Assembly (NCBI RefSeq): GCF_030915465.1 | Contig: NZ_CP133267.1 | Coordinates: 62,001-126,000 of the forward strand | Source: Neobacillus sp. PS3-34 | GTDB taxonomy: Bacteria > Bacillota > Bacilli > Bacillales > Cytobacillaceae | Reading direction: 5' to 3' | DNA: 64,000 nt | In this document: piece after piece, positions 61,966 through 64,000 of the stretch | Layout: every line of letters starts with the position of its first letter | Position numbering within the stretch: position 1 is the stretch's first letter | Made by a program: the position numbers and the translations under genes | Notes under the pieces: generated by a model | Told to the model about the DNA's origin: nothing | Database searches by the model: none | The model's input: only the letters and a program-made list of their open reading frames with translations

Positions 61966-62697
61966 TTATTTTTCTGCTGAGATAATTAAAAACATAGGTC
62001 TTCGGAGTTCATCTTTCATTTCAGGAACACTCTTTAACATTTCTTCTGATGGAATTGGTTCCTTAATTGTTCTGATACTAAAACCTGCATTAATTAAGTT
62101 GTTGACATAAGTTGAAAACGTCCGATGATATTTTATAACGTTCTCGGTTAGGAAAGTTGTTTCACGCACTCCTTCTAATTGATAATTGTCAACAGCCCAA
62201 TGCATTCGATTTCCTTGGGCATCATAATACCAATCTTGTTCGTGCCGAGATGTAAAAATTGGATGTTCAACTGAAAAAACAAAAGAACCTCCAGGCTTTA
62301 GACAATCATAGACTTTTTGGCAGATTGCTTCAAAAGACTTAATATAGTGAAAAGCTAATGAACTAATAACCACATCAAATTGAGAATCAGAAAAGTTCAT
62401 GTCTTCAATTGGCATCTTAATATAAGAAATTATCGGGTCATCAGTTTTTTCACGTGCTTTTTGAAGCATTTTGTCAGATATATCTACTCCAATAACAAAA
62501 CTTGCTTGTTGTTCACGAGCGTATCGACAATGCCAACCGAAACCGCATCCCAAATCTAGTACACTTTTATTTCGCAGTTCTGGTATAAGACCTTTTAATA
62601 CATGCCATTCCCCAGCACCTTCTAGTCCTTTGACTGAACGTGTCATTTTTTCATACGCAGAAAAGAAATTCACATCATCGTACTTATTTTGTTTCAT
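61966..62697 (-). CDS. Class I SAM-dependent methyltransferase
   Basis: 243 residues. Motif I VLDLGCGFGWHCRYAREQ, acidic VIGVDISDKML (motif II), MNFSDSQFDVVISSLAFHYI (motif III/IV) and LKPGGSFVFSVEHP (motif V). It is a UbiE/methyltransferase_11-type enzyme of unknown substrate; EHPIFTSRHEQDWYYD forms the acceptor cap. AGGAGAT precedes the start. Confidence 0.87.
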   Translation of the reverse strand: MKQNKYDDVNFFSAYEKMTRSVKGLEGAGEWHVLKGLIPELRNKSVLDLGCGFGWHCRYAREQQASFVIGVDISDKMLQKAREKTDDPIISYIKMPIEDMNFSDSQFDVVISSLAFHYIKSFEAICQKVYDCLKPGGSFVFSVEHPIFTSRHEQDWYYDAQGNRMHWAVDNYQLEGVRETTFLTENVIKYHRTFSTYVNNLINAGFSIRTIKEPIPSEEMLKSVPEMKDELRRPMFLIISAEK

Positions 62698-62825
62698 AAA
62701 ATTTTCATCTCCTATTTATTAAGAAAGCCTCCTTCTAACCAATTTCGGCCCACTGAAATAGCGGTTTATCAAACTTCTTAATACGTTAATTTAAAGAAAT
62801 TTCCTATAAAATTAATGAATGAAAC

Positions 62826-63326
62826 CTATATTTTTATCTCAGGTTCAACAAGGTCTGTATCTGGAGGAGTGTAGCCTAATTGCCGAGCCATCGATACGAT
62901 TTGTCCCTTATGATGAAACTCATGTGTTTCGGTATGGGTTAAGAGCCATAAGGGAGTTGTAATCCAAGGTTCTTCCTGCCACTTTACCTGATTCGCTAAA
63001 TTTTCGAACCAGCGAGAATTGAATTCTAACAAAAACTGTTGTACTACTTCATCGACTAATTCAAATCTATCTCGAACCTTTTTGACATCTGAATTTTCGA
63101 TATCATAATCTGTAGCGAACGAACAATCAGTCAGTTTAAGTGCGAATTTCCCAAGCCAGCCCAGATAGCAATCAGCAACGTGAATATGGGTCCTTATAAT
63201 ACTGCTGTTCCCGAAGTTTGGAACTGTGTTGTGCAACTTTTGCAAAGGAATCCCTTCCAAAAACGCAAACAAAGTTTGTCTAGTGGACCTAATGAAATCG
63301 TATTGTTGCTTCAGAACATCTTGCAT
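62826..63326 (-). CDS. DinB family protein
   Basis: 166 residues. Helical bundle with His ligands: IRTHIHVADCYLGWL and LTHTETHEFHHKGQIVSMA. Compared with 57551-58036 it has the same YGTTx-less core, but low identity. GGGGATT ribosome-like site upstream. Role unknown; possible thiol-dependent transferase by family. Confidence 0.8.
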   Translation of the reverse strand: MQDVLKQQYDFIRSTRQTLFAFLEGIPLQKLHNTVPNFGNSSIIRTHIHVADCYLGWLGKFALKLTDCSFATDYDIENSDVKKVRDRFELVDEVVQQFLLEFNSRWFENLANQVKWQEEPWITTPLWLLTHTETHEFHHKGQIVSMARQLGYTPPDTDLVEPEIKI

Positions 63327-63491
63327 TCACATTCAATCCCCTCTGTATAATAACGCTTTAGAATATACTTCATTTACGAATGGAAGTAATCTTTAGCAGC
63401 TTTTTCTCTACTTTTAAAATTATTGTCTGATTTACATAAAATGGATCATTATATAAAAAGTTAATAGTACAAGAAGTATAATCATAATAAA

Positions 63492-63899
63492 TTATCGATT
63501 TATGTTCTTTTTCATACCTATGGAAAATTTTTCAAACCCTAAAGCTTTATAATAGGATTCCAAACCTTCTACACACATTAGTTGAGGAATTACTTTATTT
63601 TGCTCACAATGTTCAATGATTCGATTTACCATTTTTTTGCCGATTCCTTTGGACTGATAGCTTGGTAGTACACACACTCCACATATTATTCCAGTTATTA
63701 CACCATCTGAAATAACACGCCCCATACCCACTAATTGTTGTTCATCAAAGGCATAAATTGCATACCAACTTTGATTGCACATTTGTTTCAAATCATTAGC
63801 AGTTAAGTTAAGTGAATTCCATCCTAAAGATTCATACAATATTAATAATTGCTTAAAATCTTTAGGGGGTTCTGTCGTATATTTCAAAGTATTTTCCAC
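63492..63899 (-). CDS. GNAT family N-acetyltransferase
   Basis: 135 residues. Motif A is GVCVLPSYQSKGIGKKMVNR (Q-x-x-G-x-G), then VIPQLMCVEGLESYYKALGF. Paralog of 59094-59507. AGGGTG precedes the ATG. Last gene of the window. Confidence 0.87.
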   Translation of the reverse strand: MENTLKYTTEPPKDFKQLLILYESLGWNSLNLTANDLKQMCNQSWYAIYAFDEQQLVGMGRVISDGVITGIICGVCVLPSYQSKGIGKKMVNRIIEHCEQNKVIPQLMCVEGLESYYKALGFEKFSIGMKKNINR

Positions 63900-64000
63900 A
63901 TAAGCACCCTTTTTTTTTATAACTAAGTGTCATCTAATTAATTTATAAAATATCTTTCTATCTTCTTTCTTTAACATTTGGAAAAATTGGTTTTTTGTTT

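Noticed and set aside
59094..63899. Tandem duplication joining the two GNAT paralogs
   Set aside because: They are paralogous but on opposite strands 4 kb apart with unrelated flanks, so no single duplication block can be drawn.

Overview
The window is chromosomal DNA of a low-GC, endospore-forming member of the Bacillaceae. The evidence is a cwlJ-type germination hydrolase, a YjcZ-type sporulation miniprotein, a T-box-controlled trpS relic, an RNase J gene, class B PBP and helD genes of Bacillus type, strong AGGAGG ribosome binding sites and several Bacillus-specific families (DUF3231, CBO0543, DUF5316, WGxxGxxG, KGG stress proteins). I cannot assign genus or species.

Layout. 0-10 kb: RNase J C-terminus, a frameshifted membrane gene, a 419-bp MITE-like element with target-site duplication, tatA (frameshifted), a GH18 lipoprotein, cwlJ, ridA, a class B penicillin-binding protein and a membrane dipeptidase. 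10.5-38.6 kb: an accessory stretch of mostly single, unrelated small genes (acetyltransferases, phosphotransferase, methyltransferase, MBL hydrolase, DinB, HIT, DUF3231 and many unknowns), nearly all on the minus strand. Nearly every gene is separated from the next by a copy of one structured intergenic repeat. Three IS110/IS1111-type elements sit here. 38.6-50.6 kb: a repeat-free block with a heterodimeric ABC exporter pair, a 52-bp tandem repeat, a YjcZ-like gene, DUF3231, an M3 oligoendopeptidase and helD. 51-61 kb: a second accessory stretch with the same repeats and several broken genes. 61-64 kb: methyltransferase, DinB, GNAT and YCII genes without repeats.

Main discovery. All three IS110-type elements are inserted inside copies of the intergenic repeat. 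Downstream of each transposase lies a non-coding region that looks like a bridge RNA. In it, one segment is complementary to the right target flank, a second matches the left target flank, and a third is complementary to the element's own left end. The two near-identical copies (18818-20585 and 34264-36032) carry guides for the CGTTAG/TTGAATAA part of the repeat. The third element (12544-14220) carries different target guides that match the centre of the repeat palindrome on the other strand, but keeps the same donor segment. The elements therefore appear programmed to home to a high-copy intergenic repeat, a safe haven between genes.

A second theme is decay. At least ten genes carry single-base frameshifts, several in homopolymers. 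This suggests uncorrected sequencing errors, genuine pseudogenization, or both. Other losses (the internal trpS deletion, a GNAT fragment, a nonsense codon in a 2'-5' RNA ligase-like gene) are not homopolymer changes and look real.
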